A DNA stretch of 64,000 bases from Mallotus nudiflorus (GCA_947683625.1 CANTUR010000039.1:1984001-2048000), one strand, 5' to 3'; shown: positions 24,150 through 35,212, counted from the stretch's first letter. Numbers and translations are program-made. Notes: generated by a model not told the origin, from the letters alone.

Positions 24150-25200
24150 TGGATTTAACCATGAAAACCCAAGGTGATTTCTCCATTGAGGGTTATAAGA
24201 GTTGGCATTTAACCCTATTCTTTAGTTGAAAGCTCCTTGTTCATAGCTCATATCCTCATTAGTACTTATATTACATTAAGAATATGAATGAGATCCTCCA
24301 AAAAACTCACAAACAACATTAATACTTTCTACATAATTAATTTGAGATTTACTTACCAACTTGGTGAGAGCATCTACCTTTGCATTCAATAGGTTGATGG
24401 TGTTAAGCTCCAAAACTCCTTTGGCTTTGGCCATTGTTGTTTCATCACCCATGTACCTTTAGGATGCAAGTTCTTCAAGTAAAGTAATAGCCTCCCTAGT
24501 TGTTTTATCCATCCATTTTCCATTAAAGGCTATATTGATAATATTCCTATTCTCATCCGTTAACCCATTGTAGAAAATTTAAGGGATCATCCAATCTGGC
24601 AAGCCATGATGTGGGCATTACCATTGAAGTTCTTTGAACCTCTCCCAAGATGAATATATTGTCTCACTTACATTTTGCTTGAAAGTTGTAATCTCATTAC
24701 AAAACTCAGCAGTCTTATGAGGTGGAAAATATTTATGAAGAAATGCTTGCTTCAATTGGTCCCATGTTATTATTGATTCACTAGGTAGACTAGCTAGCCA
24801 AAGTTCTGCTTTATCTTTGACCAAAAATGGAAAAAGTCTGAGCCTTATTGCATCATCTATCACACCATTTATTTTGAAGGTTGCACAGACATTAAGGAAA
24901 GTCAATATATGAGAATAAGGATCTTCTCCTTATAAACCTCCAAATTTATTATTCTTCACTATTTGGATGATACTTGGCTTGATTTCAAAATTATTATTAG
25001 CGATGGTGGGGGCCATAATCCCTCCAAAACTACCCAAGATGTCAGGCATTGTAAAGTCTCTTAACATTCTTCTTTTTGGTTCAACCATTCTGTTCAAGTT
25101 CTGTTGGTTCACTATTCTATATCGTTGCTCCTTGCATAAAGCATTTACAATTAAATCAATTTCAGGATCAAAGTATAAAGTGTTACCACTAGGCTTCTAG
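24150..25200 (-). pseudogene. Athila gag
   Basis: The capsid segment at 24905-24618 reads FLNVCATFKINGVIDDAIRL, then FPFLVKDKAELWLASLPSES, then HKYFPPHKTAEFCNEITTF, a textbook Athila/Retrotrans_gag pattern. It is preceded by a Pro/Arg-rich N-terminal frame (25112-24930) and followed after a stop by CPHHGLPDWM and FYNGL. The stop before CPHHG sits where the family has Arg, consistent with CGA to TGA. No start can be fixed with confidence. Confidence 0.8.
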
Positions 25201-25349
25201 TAAGCATTTAAAAAAGTAAAATCATAATCAAACAAACACAAATTAATAATTACTAAATATAAGAAACAAAATAAAATAAAGTCCTAAAACAACCTTTCTC
25301 TACTCTAAGTTAATAAAAATTACTAAACAAAGTTCCTTGGCAACTGTGC

Positions 25350-27334
25350 TGTAAACAGTAGGGTTAAGCATGTGCCTAAGATTTTAGCAATCATGACATT
25401 GTTTAGGCTCAGGGCCTTAGAGAACACACCATTATGACACAAAGTCATAGCATGGAGATGAGGAGTCGTCACCTAGGGTAATAACTAGGACAATTCGATT
25501 GGTGGTACTTGATTCTCTAAAAGAAAGTTAGCACCACAACCAGGAGATTCTGAGAATGGAATACTAACTTCTTTTAGTCTCGTTTTCATTTAGAATTACT
25601 TTATAAATTATTACTTAATTCTCTAATTACATGCAATTTTATTAAACCTTATTTGAACATCTATCTAACCCTAAGGCATCTAGTTAATAAAATTGCACAT
25701 AAAAATGTATTCAAATGCATCATCCTTAAATCTAAACTATATTAATTTTTTTGAAAGTTAGCTAGATTTACATTTTTTATTTACAAGTGAGAATGGACTA
25801 AAGGTGGGCCTACATTTTTTATTAGTTAGTGAGCTTAAGTTTGTTAATTTTAATTATCTAAAAGTGGGTCTAAATATACAAATTTTAAAGAAATAAATTA
25901 AACTTAAAATGAGCTTAGTTCTAATCAATTTTAATTAAATGAGAGTGGGCTTAAGTTTACTTATTTTAGAAAAGAAATAAAAAATGCTTTATTGGACTTA
26001 TCTAAGTCTAAATTAATTTCATTAACTAAAAGGTGGGCCTAAATCTAATTTAACCTAATTGGCCTAAATTAATTTTAAATTAATTAACCTAAACCATTTT
26101 TAAGCCTATTTTTAAGTGGGTTTAGACCTAACATGGGCTTGGGGCCCAAAAGGATAAAAACATTAAAGAAAACAAGCCTAAAACAAATAAAACACAAAAA
26201 ATAGATCAAACATACATTTTTATAATTTTCTAAAAACCCTAAATCAATTTCATGAACCCTAATTAACTACTTCCACTATTAATTTTAATGGGAAATTACC
26301 AAATTAAACCTAATTTACTAACCAATTTTAAAGAATACAGAAAAATAAAGTCTTTACTATTTTCCACTACTGGGGCTATTACACACTACGTACTAGAAAT
26401 TACAATTAAGTACAAACCCAAATGAATTAAACATATAAAACACAAAGAAAATAATGATCATAAAAAGATAAAACCTTATATCTAATCATAGTTCAACACC
26501 ATGGCATTCCATGGATCTTCCCTCCTGATTATTTAGGTAGTGTCCACCTCAAATCCTAATTAAATAAAAAAAAGGAACCACAATTCACGTTAGTAAATTA
26601 AATAAGCAACAAAATAAAAATAAAAAAATCAAAGAAATTAAAGAGGGAAAAGGGATAAAGAGATGCTATGCATATGTTGTTTGATTCCTCATCATTTTAA
26701 GAATTGACTTTGTGTTAATTGATCTCTGGACTATTGAAAATAAAAGAGCCTGATTTTTGTTCTTTTTCTCTAGAGTGGAGAAAAAATAGTATTTTTTTTT
26801 TTGCTTTTCTCTGTGATTTTTCTCTTTAGGGTTTCTGCATAGTCAAGAGCCCGCCCTCCCTCACGCACGCAGTCTCTACATTTTATTAAGAGACTTACGA
26901 AGCTAATTCTCCTCAATTTTAGGAAACAGACGCAGATTTTGAAAGTGATTTATGCATTTTGAATGTGTAAACACAATTATCTTTTAAGAAAATAATTAAA
27001 ATCAATTTTTTGATTAATCAGGAAATAAAAAAATACTAAAAAATTACAAATGTCCTGTAATGCTGATCGGGATTAGGCCAATGTCAATCGGCATTAGGCA
27101 AATGTTGGTCGGCATTAGCTAAATGCTAATTGGCAAATTGCTCATCAGACTTGAAAAATAAAAAATTTTCAAAAAGAACATATCTAAAATCAAGATTTTG
27201 CAAGTAGGTCCAAAAACACTATAATTTAGTCATTAAAATCTCAAATTTCAACACTAGAGATCAATTTTTAATTTTTCATCATAGGGGCTTTCGTCGCTTT
27301 GTGCATAATTGCATTCCAAAATTGGGTGCTTATA
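25350..27334 (-). mobile_element. Solo Tat-family LTR inside the Athila PBS
   Basis: The plus strand starts TGTAAACAGTAGGG and ends GGGTGCTTATA (TA for the expected CA). The duplication is GGTGC at 27335-27339, with TGTGC at 25345-25349. It shares the GGAGATGAGGAGTCG block and the GGGCTTGGGGCCC area with the Tat-B LTR in opposite orientation. No gag or pol adjoins it, and the flanks read straight across into Athila, so it is a solo LTR of about 2 kb. Confidence 0.88.
27059..27135. repeat. 21-bp tandem units in the Tat LTR U3
   Basis: Three to four units of the form ATGYTGATCGGCATTAGGCAA repeat head to tail. The related LTR has a shorter version near 31755-31810. Confidence 0.75.
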
Positions 27335-27346
27335 GGTGCCAAAATT

Positions 27347-28625
27347 TGATGTGGGTCAAATGTAATACCCTAGTCTCTAAGACTTAGTATAGAATAAGTA
27401 GGGTGTCAAACATTGGGGAATTTAAAGTAATATTGTATTAACTGAATAAATACTCTGATGCATAGGTAAAATAATATTAAAATAGTATTAATTTATCCTA
27501 ATTAAATTTAAAGCTATTAATTTACCAAGTGTCTAATTAAAGTGGATATAATTCAAAATAATGTGTGTATGAGTCACAATTCATAATTAATAAAGAACCT
27601 TGAAAGCAAATAGTCATATAAATAACATGAATTGATTGGAAATTAGTCAATAATCCACAAAAGCAATTCTCATTGTCAATCAAGGGTATTTTCTCTTAGA
27701 GTCCACATTCATTCTCATGACATTGCAGAGATAAGCAAAAATCATTAAGTGTCATACTAATTCTTTATTCCCTTAAGGTGAATGTCTTATCTCCAAGTAC
27801 TATGTCAACCCTTAAGTAATTTTAATTACATTTCCACCAAGTTATTTCAATTCTTATTGTGAATAATTGATTAACTAGTTACATATGGTGATCAAACATA
27901 CATAACACTATTTGCTCTAATTGAAATTAAATCATAAATAATATATGATAAAAATGTAATTCTTAAATTAATTCATCAATTCAATTCTCTTACAAAGACT
28001 TAAACCAAGATACATGATTAAAGAACAACAAGGAAGAATCAAGTACTACATAGAAAAGGAAAGAGGAAAGATTGAGTGAATAAAACCCTTTACTATATCT
28101 TGGTGTAGAATGATCTTCTCTTGATTCTTGGTTATGTCTTCTTCAAGTTTTTCTTCATAAAAACTAGAATTTTGATAATGATTTTTGAGCAAAAACTAAG
28201 TAATATATATCCTTTAAAATAGAGCCCAAGTCATATATTTATAGGGTTCTTAGGGCTATAATTTATGTCCCTTTAAAAGGATGTAAAAATGAAAAGATAT
28301 GATGAAAGGATGTAGTGGTGCCGACTCGGCACAGGAAGCCTCTGGAATGAGTCAACATGGTGTGATGACTCATCATTATTGACTGGATCCTCATTTTGAC
28401 TTTGCACACATCATACTTCATTCTAAATAAATCCAAGTCCTCTTTCATACATGATTTAAGCCTAAAAACATACACAAAACACACAAAATCAACATAAGGA
28501 CAACATGAACAAAAGAGATATAAATAATACTTGCATAACCAAATAAACATAATCAAACATAATAAAATTAAATAAAATTAAACCTTTACTACCCTAAAGA
28601 ACTATGCTTATTTTGCATTATAACA
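27347..28625 (-). repeat. 5' LTR of Athila
   Basis: This LTR runs from TGATGTGGGTCAAATG to GCATTATAACA (plus-strand reading). On the minus strand a TATA-like CCCTATAAATAT lies near 28246-28236. It aligns closely with the 3' LTR with scattered substitutions and a few small gaps. Confidence 0.88.
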
Positions 28626-28953
28626 ATATAATGCCTCAACTTTATTCAAGCATTCTCATGATTATTAGAGGTACATTCAGGAGCATCTTTTAAAGCAAGT
28701 TCCTGCTGATCCATTTAAGGTACGTTCTTTATCGTTCTCTTCTTTACTATTTTTCTATCATTGATAACTCCTATTTTTGCAGATCGAGGGTGTAAGCACT
28801 CTTACTATTAATACTATTGTTGATGAGACTATGAAGGTAGCTATTAAGATTGAGCCCGATTGGGCCTGAGATTGAGCCTGAGCCTTATGCTTAGTATTCT
28901 GAGACTACACAAGGTGAGGCTTCTATGAGTGCTATTTTTAACTTGCATAATCG
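28626..28953 (+). pseudogene. PMD ORF, 3' part
   Basis: This is the continuation of the frame broken at 15743 by Athila. It reads MPQLYSSILMIIRGTF, then after a probable intron or break a stretch with EPEPYA, a stop, and SETTQGEASMSAIFNLHNRV before TAA near 28953. Its last bases overlap the start of sequence homologous to Tat pol on the other strand. Only the join to the PMD segment by position and reading sense supports the assignment, not a domain match. Confidence 0.5.
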
Positions 28954-30000
28954 CGTGTAAGAATGCGAAAGGGAATATTTTTCCTTTGAAGTTACTTCAT
29001 TTAGATACTTCCTTACTTTAATGAATCTCTGGATATCATAGAACCATGGCTTTTCTTCTGGCCTTATCTGGATATTCATGAGTTTCTCACCATTATAACA
29101 TGGAGCTTTTAAATTTACGATTACTAAAGGTTTCATTATTAGTCTAGTTGGATTATCTTACATCAAAAAGAGTGTTGCCAATGCATTTGCCATTTGATTT
29201 TCATCTTTTGACAAATGTATAAAGAAACTTTTAGTAAAGTTTTGCATTAAAGTTTTAAAACAGTAAATGTAAGGCTTTAACTTTTCTTCTTTCACTTCTT
29301 ACTCTTCATTAGCTTGACTTGTAACTAATAAAGAATCTTTATAAACCAACAAGTCTCTTGCCCTCGCTACTAAACCTGCTTTTATCCTATAAATATATGC
29401 TTCATACTCAACCATATTATTTATGAATTTGAAGTGTAGTTTCTTGGCCATAGGTATGGTTTCTCCTTTTAGTGTAATAAGAACCACTCATAATCCAGCT
29501 CCTTTATTGTTCACAGCTTCATCAAAGTAAAGCTTCCACTCTCGATGCTTTATTAATTCTATATTTTCATTAGGAAACTATAAATTCCATGATTCATCCC
29601 CATCTACTACATTCTGAGCCAAAAATTTTGCTACTACTCTACCCTTGATGACTTTTATGGTGATGTACTCTATGTCAAATTCTATTAAAAGTACTAACCA
29701 TTATGACATTTTCCCAGAAGCACTTGTTTGAAACAAGTATCTTAAAGGATCTATTTTCAAAATGACTTGTACTTTATATGATTAAAAATAATATCTTAGC
29801 TTTCTTATGGCCTAAATCATTATTAAAAATGTTTTTTCTACCAAATCATAGTTCTCTTCATATGACAGAAATTTCTTACTAAGGTAGTATACTGTATGTT
29901 CTATCCTATTTGATCCTTTTTATGCCAACATTGCCCCCATTTCTTTGTCCTCTAAAGCGAAATACAAAATCAATGGTTTACCTTGCTTTAATGGTTTTAC
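28945..30000 (-). pseudogene. Tat pol fragment: RNase H and second RNase H
   Basis: On the minus strand a broken frame reads PLILYFALEDKEMGAMLA and YYLSKKFLSYEENYDLVEK (RNase H). It then reads GETIPMAKKL, NNMVEYEAYIYRIKAGL and DLLVYKDSLLVTSQANEE (second, archaeal-type RNase H), and ends in EEKPWFYDIQRF. Each block has a partner in Tat-B at 62030-63060. The N-terminal pol half and integrase are absent. At 30000 it abuts a truncated LTR and at 28945 it abuts the PMD remnant, so both edges are rearrangement points. Confidence 0.85.
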
Positions 30001-32002
30001 TATGCCACAAAGTCATAGTGTGGAGATGAGGAGTCGCCACCCAAGGTAATAACTAGGACAATTAGATTGGTGGTGCTCAATTCTCTAAAAAAAAGTTAGC
30101 ACCATAATAAGAAGATTCTAGGAACGAAATACTAACTTCTTTTAGTCTCGTGTTCATTTAGAATTACTTTATAAATTATTACTTCATTCTCTAATTACAT
30201 GCAATTTTATTAAACCCTATTTGAGCATTCATCTAACCAAAGGCATCTAGTCAATAAAATCACACATAAAAAATATATTCAAATGCATCGCCCCTAAGTC
30301 TAAACTATGTTAACTTTATTAAAAGTTAGCTAGATTTACATTTTTTATTTACAAATGAAAATGGACTAAAGGTGTGCCTACATTTTTTATTAGTTAGTGA
30401 GCTTAAGTCTATTGATTTTAATTATCTAAAAGTGGGTTTGAGTCTACAAATTTTGAAGAAATAAATTAAACTTAAAATTAGCTTAGTTCTAATCAATTTT
30501 AATTAAGTGAAGGTGGGCTTAAATCTTCTTATTTTAGAAAATAAAAAAAATGCTTTATTGGACTTATCTAAGTCTAAATTAATTTTATTAACTAAAAATG
30601 AGCTTAGTATCTATTTATTTTAAGAATGCTTTTAAATGGACTGAGTTAAAATCTAATTTGATTTTAAAGAAGGTGGGCCTAAATCTATTTAACCTAAATG
30701 GGCCTAAATTGATTTTAAATTGCATTAAACCATAAAGCCAATTTTAAGTCTATTGATTAAGTGGGTTTGGACCTAACATGGGCTTGAGGCCCAAAAGAAT
30801 AAAAACATAAAAAAAAAACAAGCTCAAAACAAATAAAACACAAAAAAATAGATCAAACATACATTTTCCTGATTTTCTAAAAACCTTAAATCAATTTCAT
30901 GAATCCTGATTAACTACTGCCACTATTAATTTTAATGGAAAATTACCAAATTAAACATAATTTACTTACCAATTTTAAATAATGCAGAAAAATAAAGTCT
31001 TTATTATTTCTCACTACTAAGGCTATTACACACTATGTACTAGAAATTAATATTAAGTACAAACCCAAATGAATTAAACACATAAAACACAAAGAAAATA
31101 ATGATAATAGAAAGATAAAACCCTAAATCTAATCACAATTCAACACCATGGCATTCCATGGATCTTCCCTCTTAATTATTTAGGCAGTGTCCACCTCAAA
31201 TCCCAATTAAATCAAAATAAAAAAACCACAAGAACCACAATTCACGTTAGTAAATTAAATAAGCAACAAAACAAAAATAAAAAAAATCAAAGAAATCAAA
31301 TAGGGAAAAAGGATAAAGAGATGCTATGCAGATGCTATTTGATTCTCCTTATAATGGAATTTCACAGTTTTGAGAATTGACTCTGCATTGATTGATCTCT
31401 GGACTATTGAAAAAAAAAGTGTGATTTTTATTTTTTTTCTTTTTTATGTAGTGAAGAAAACTAGGTTTTTTTTCTTTTTGGCTTTTCTTTGTGATTTTTC
31501 TCTCTAGGGTTTTTTCCACCATAAGGAGCTGGTCCTCCTTCACTCACGCAGTCACTACCTTTTATCAAGAGACCCACATAGCTAATTGTCCTGAATTCCA
31601 GGAACGGACGCAAATTTTTTTATTTTTGAAAGTGATTTACTCATTTTGAATGCGTAAACCACAATTATCTTTCAAGAAAATAATTAAAACCAATTTTTAA
31701 CCAATAAGAAAATATGAAAAAATGATGGAAAATACTGAAAATATGCAAATGTCCCGTAATGCACAGCATTAGGCCAATGCTGGTCGGCATTAGCTAAATG
31801 TCGATTGACAGCAGCCCGAAAAATTAAAAAAAAATTTAAAAACATTTATAGAATCAAGATTTGCAATTAGGTCCAAAAAAACTACAATTTAGTCTTTGAA
31901 ATCTCAAATTTCAACACTAGAGATCAATTTCTCAATTAATATTTTATTATAGGGGCTTTTGTCGCACTATACACAATTGTATCTTGAAATTAGGTGCTTA
32001 CA
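30001..32002 (-). repeat. Truncated Tat-family LTR joined to pol
   Basis: This segment aligns with 25433-27334 from TATGCCACAAAGTCATAG onward and ends GGTGCTTACA at 32002. It lacks the first 83 bp (plus-strand side) present in the solo LTR, which is the U5 end of this minus-strand LTR. No PPT complement follows at 32003, so it was a 5' LTR. A deletion removed its U5 tip, PBS, gag, protease and most of RT. Confidence 0.8.
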
Positions 32003-32553
32003 ACAGCAAAGAGAAAAGGAAAGAAAATATGGGTTTTTTTTTCAATAAATTGATTTAAGAAAAGATCTTATTTGCATGCATTGAATGATTTAATAAAATT
32101 ATGAATCTGAATGAGAATACTTACTTTTGATTTATGATTGCTATTGAATTTCTTTTTCTTTTCTAGGTTGCTAAAATTAGTGAAAAAAAGTCATTTATGC
32201 AAACCAGAAATCAAGCAAATGAAAAAGAAAAATAAAAACAATTAAAATAAAAAATCAGCTTTGACTATCATTGGGGAAATAAGCTTTGTTATGATGTAGA
32301 GTGATTCCATTTAGTTTTTTAGGGAAGAAATCAGGTTTGATGTGATATAAGGTGATTGTAGGTGAGAGAGAATGGTGCGGGAAGTGTTTTTGAGCTGAAA
32401 TATCTATTGTGGAGTTGAAGAACACGTTTTTGAGCTGAAAGAGAAGAAGGGATAGGCACGTAAATAAAATTGAGAAAGGGGGCATTCGCGTAAATTTGAA
32501 AAACTTGGGGTATTTCTGTTATTTTACTTTTATTTTGGGTATGAAAAAAGCCC
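32003..32553. other. Unassigned segment between two Tat LTRs
   Basis: I cannot assign this 551-bp stretch. It contains two copies of the phrase TTTTTGAGCTGAAA (about 32388 and 32427) and no convincing ORF. It may be Tat-A internal sequence or the flank of the copy at 30001-32002. Confidence 0.4.
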
Positions 32554-33932
32554 TTTTAATTAATTAAGTCTAAATCTATTAATTAAACCTATTTCAATTA
32601 GGTCTATTATGGCTTTAAACCAATTAAAACCACAATTGAGACAAACAAGCTAAAAATGATAAAAAGATAAAAACTCAAACCACACAAATAATTTTAAAAA
32701 AATGAATTTACTGTGTTTCTAACCCTACTTCATTTTACAAGAAACCCTAATTAATCTATTGTCATCATTGATTTTAATTAAGATTTACAAATAAACCTAA
32801 TTACTAGAAAATAAAATTTTCCATTATTCCCATTATTAGGGTTATTACATTATCTACAGGGAATCAAAATAAAATTTAATACAAACCCAAAATAAAAATA
32901 AAAAATAAAATAACCATCAAAGGGAACATAGAAATAATTAAAATAAAGAAAACCCTAAATAAAAACTACATGAAACTAAAAGGAGAATCTAATCCATAGT
33001 TTTCCATGTATTTCTTCATGGGTTTATTCTAGTTCAATCACATTCATATCTCCATAGCTCAGGTTACTCCCACTAGAGCCATAAAAGCCATTAACACAAA
33101 AAGAAAACACAAAATAAATTAGAACTAATTTAATGAATGAACAAACAAAATAAGAAAAATAAAAAAAATAAAGAAATGAATGCATTATTGATTTCTCCTC
33201 AAAGTGGTTTGATTCACTGTATTTTGCAATTAAGTCTGCAGAATTGATTTATGGAATCTCAAGCTTGATTGCATTTTTTTTAAAGAAATGTCTTTAAAGA
33301 GAATGTAAAAACAAACTCCATAACTCAGAAGGAAAGGTTTTTTTTTTCTCCATTTCTAAAAAACTCCCTTTTATGTGAAAAAACCTTAGTTTTTATAAAA
33401 AAGAGAGGGTTAAATTCCTATGAATATCAAATCACAGGAGATAAATAAAAAGCTTTTTATCCAATAACAATATGATAATACGTTATTATCATATTGATTA
33501 TCAACTAAAAATTATTATTTTTATTTATTATTATTTTTCTACCAATTAAAAAACAAGAAAAAATTTTGAAAATTTAAAAACAAAGAAATGAGATTAATCG
33601 AAATTGCACAATTCCGACAAGAATTGCGTATTTCTGATAAAAAAATATGTAAGAATTACATATTTCCAATGGAAATGTATAATTCTTACTTATTTTCTAG
33701 CAGAATTATGAAATTCCGATTGGTAATTTTATTTTTTACCCCTTTTTATTTTCTTTAAATTGAAAATTGACTAATAATAGAAAATGAAAACTTTGTAAAT
33801 AAGTCCCTAAAACAGTTACAATTAAGTTCTAAGACTTAAAATTCAAAATTTAAAGACCCATTATGACAAATTGTCATCATCGAATCTTTTATCGTATCGA
33901 CACTTAAGTCATCCCGAAATTGGGTGCTTACA
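32554..33932 (-). repeat. 5' LTR of Tat-A, truncated
   Basis: On the minus strand it starts TGTAAGCACCCAATTTCGGG at 33932 and aligns with the Tat-A 3' LTR until 32554. About 690 bp of the 3' part, including the adjoining PBS, is missing. The sequence just outside it is ATAGTCATGTG, matching the ATAG at the other end of Tat-A. Confidence 0.78.
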
Positions 33933-34449
33933 ATAGTCATGTGATATTTAACTTTAAAATGACAATACTAGCCCTATATATGATTCAAAGAAGTGAAAAT
34001 CCTCATCATGTTTTCTTCTTCCTACTAAACTCTTAATATTTTTCTTCTTCTCTTCATTTGAGCAATTGGACCATCGTTAACGGCTCTTTTGAAAACTCCA
34101 CCATCTTCGAGTCTCCTTCTTAATAAATGATAAGGATGAAGATAAGGACGACGATGATAATGATAATCACAACCAATCCTCCATTGTTGTTGATTTGATT
34201 TCTAAACCCTTCTTATTTTCTACCCAACCAAACTCGATTCTACACCTTGTGAGATTATTGGCAAGTCTGCTTATTTATATCGATTTCAAATTAATACTGT
34301 ATATTTTTGGAATTTGTTTGGTTACTGTTTCTAAGTTTTTAATAGCTTAGGTTTTGATTATTAATTTTTTTTTACCTATTAATTATATGAGTAAGATCAT
34401 TTATGCATGTAAATAATTTGATGGCTGATTCATAATTGTATACGGATTT
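33933..34449. other. Pack-MULE body, unassigned
   Basis: This part resumes the Pack-MULE after Tat-A. A C/T-rich stretch and an acidic run coding for D-E-D-K-D-D-D-D-N-D near 34140-34180 suggest another captured transcript fragment, but I recognise no family. Confidence 0.4.
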
Positions 34450-34650
34450 ATAATTTTGGGTTTAGAAATTTTATTTCTATATGTGGATGATATTGTGGTG
34501 CTCCTAATGAAAGTTGCTCAAATTCTAATAGATTATTTATGAAATTAATCAAGACTTTAAGGTAAATTTGCCTTTTTAATTTAGTGTACTTAGATTTTTG
34601 GCATTCTACATCAAATGGGATGTGGGTGTTGATCACTACTGACATTAAGG
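34450..34650 (+). pseudogene. Probable copia reverse-transcriptase fragment in the Pack-MULE
   Basis: Reading with frame changes gives FLYVDDIVV, then LIYEINQDFKV, then RFLAFYIKWDVG. This is the order YVDD - helix - FFLGIE-x-x-x-G of copia RT around its catalytic motif. The match is short and frameshifted, so the call is tentative. Confidence 0.5.
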
Positions 34651-34668
34651 TTTATATTTTTTATTTAG

Positions 34669-34851
34669 GATGCACAAACTGATATAAATTTCTAGAGGCA
34701 TGTGGTTTTGCCTTTACAAAGTCAATAGAAGCATACCTTGTTGGATTGTTTAATGGCACCAATCTTTGCATCATCCATGCTAAACGATCGAGTTACCATA
34801 ATGCCTAAAGACATTCAACTAGCTAGGAGAATCTCTAGTAAGAGGGCTTAA
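34669..34851 (+). pseudogene. Captured histone H3 gene fragment (C-terminal 60 codons)
   Basis: The segment begins after a splice-acceptor-like TTTATTTAG with TDINF, then VVLPLQS, EAYLVGLFNGTNLCIIHAK, VTIMPKDIQLARRI and a terminal KRA-stop. This follows canonical H3 from about residue 77 to its end (KTDLRFQ, AVLALQE, EAYLVGLFEDTNLC, HAKRVTIMPKDIQLARRI, ERA). A 4-bp insertion at CGATCGA after the HAK codons and an earlier small deletion shift the frame, and CAG to TAG makes a stop, so it is dead. Sequence after the stop looks like a 3' UTR. The intron-like boundary hints at an intron-bearing H3.3-type donor gene. It is not CENH3, which differs in this helix. Confidence 0.87.
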
Positions 34852-35019
34852 GAGAATTTCATCTTGAACATTTGTAATTCGATAGTGGTGGTGTGTTTTA
34901 CATTAAGATTTACTTATAATATTGTTAGTTATTTTTACTGATTGAAGATTTCTTCAGCTATTGTAATAAGGTTATTTTGTAATTTCATCTTTAACTAATG
35001 CATGTGCAAGTCATGTGCT

Positions 35020-35212
35020 TGACTATTACTAATATTACTCTTCCACATTAGCAACTTAGGGGTGCTGGAAATTGCCACCTAATCATTAACTTGCTATATA
35101 CATTGTTTTGTGATATTTTTATAGGTTGCAACACCTAATTGTAATTATAAAAAGTTTAAACACCTAATTATTAAATTTTAAAAAGTTAAAGCACCAAATT
35201 TGTCTTTATTCC
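35020..35212 (-). repeat. Right terminal inverted repeat of the Pack-MULE
   Basis: This is the reverse-complement partner of 4899-5081. Shared blocks include AATAAAGACAAATTT, TTTTTAAAATTTAA, ATTAGGTGTTTA and AATGTATATAGCA. Confidence 0.82.

Larger units (their letters stand above)
25331..27341 (-). promoter_or_regulatory. Athila primer-binding site, split by a solo LTR
   Basis: Joining 25331-25344 to 27335-27341 gives, on the minus strand, TGGCACCGTTGCCAAGGAA. The plant tRNA-Asp primer site of Athila is TGGCGCCGTTGCCGGGGA, so the match is strong. It lies 5 bp inside the 5' LTR end, as expected. The interruption is the solo Tat LTR at 25350-27334 with its target duplication. Confidence 0.85.
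15744..28625 (-). mobile_element. Athila-type Ty3-gypsy element, complete but decayed
   Basis: Both LTRs (15744-17042 and 27347-28625), PPT, PBS, gag, protease, RT, RNase H, integrase and a downstream extra ORF are present in Athila order on the minus strand. Flanks ATATT (15739-15743) and ATATA (28626-28630) fit a 5-bp duplication with one change. Frames are broken by many stops. A 1985-bp solo Tat LTR interrupts the PBS. Without it the element is about 10.9 kb, a usual Athila size. Confidence 0.88.
5082..33932 (-). mobile_element. Tat/Ogre-type Ty3-gypsy element (Tat-A), heavily interrupted
   Basis: Two LTRs of one family, both minus strand, bound this segment: a 3' LTR at 5082-10343 and a truncated 5' LTR at 32554-33932. 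ATAG at 5078-5081 and at 33933-33936 (ATAGT if the first LTR base is shared) is the likely target duplication. A polypurine tract abuts the 3' LTR, and a 43-44-bp tandem repeat lies just inside it. An antisense PMD ORF occupies the 3' part. Most of gag-pol is missing; the Tat pol fragment at 28945-30000 may be its own or belong to another Tat copy. It hosts four later insertions. Lineage follows from LTR similarity to Tat-B, whose PBS and dual RNase H are visible. Confidence 0.75.

Noticed and set aside
18464..25200. Plus-strand open frames across the Athila region
   Set aside because: They are antisense shadows of minus-strand gag-pol and carry no domain.
34669..34851. Centromeric histone CENH3 fragment
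   Set aside because: The blocks TNLC, HAK, VTIMPKDIQLARRI are those of canonical H3; CENH3 differs in this helix.
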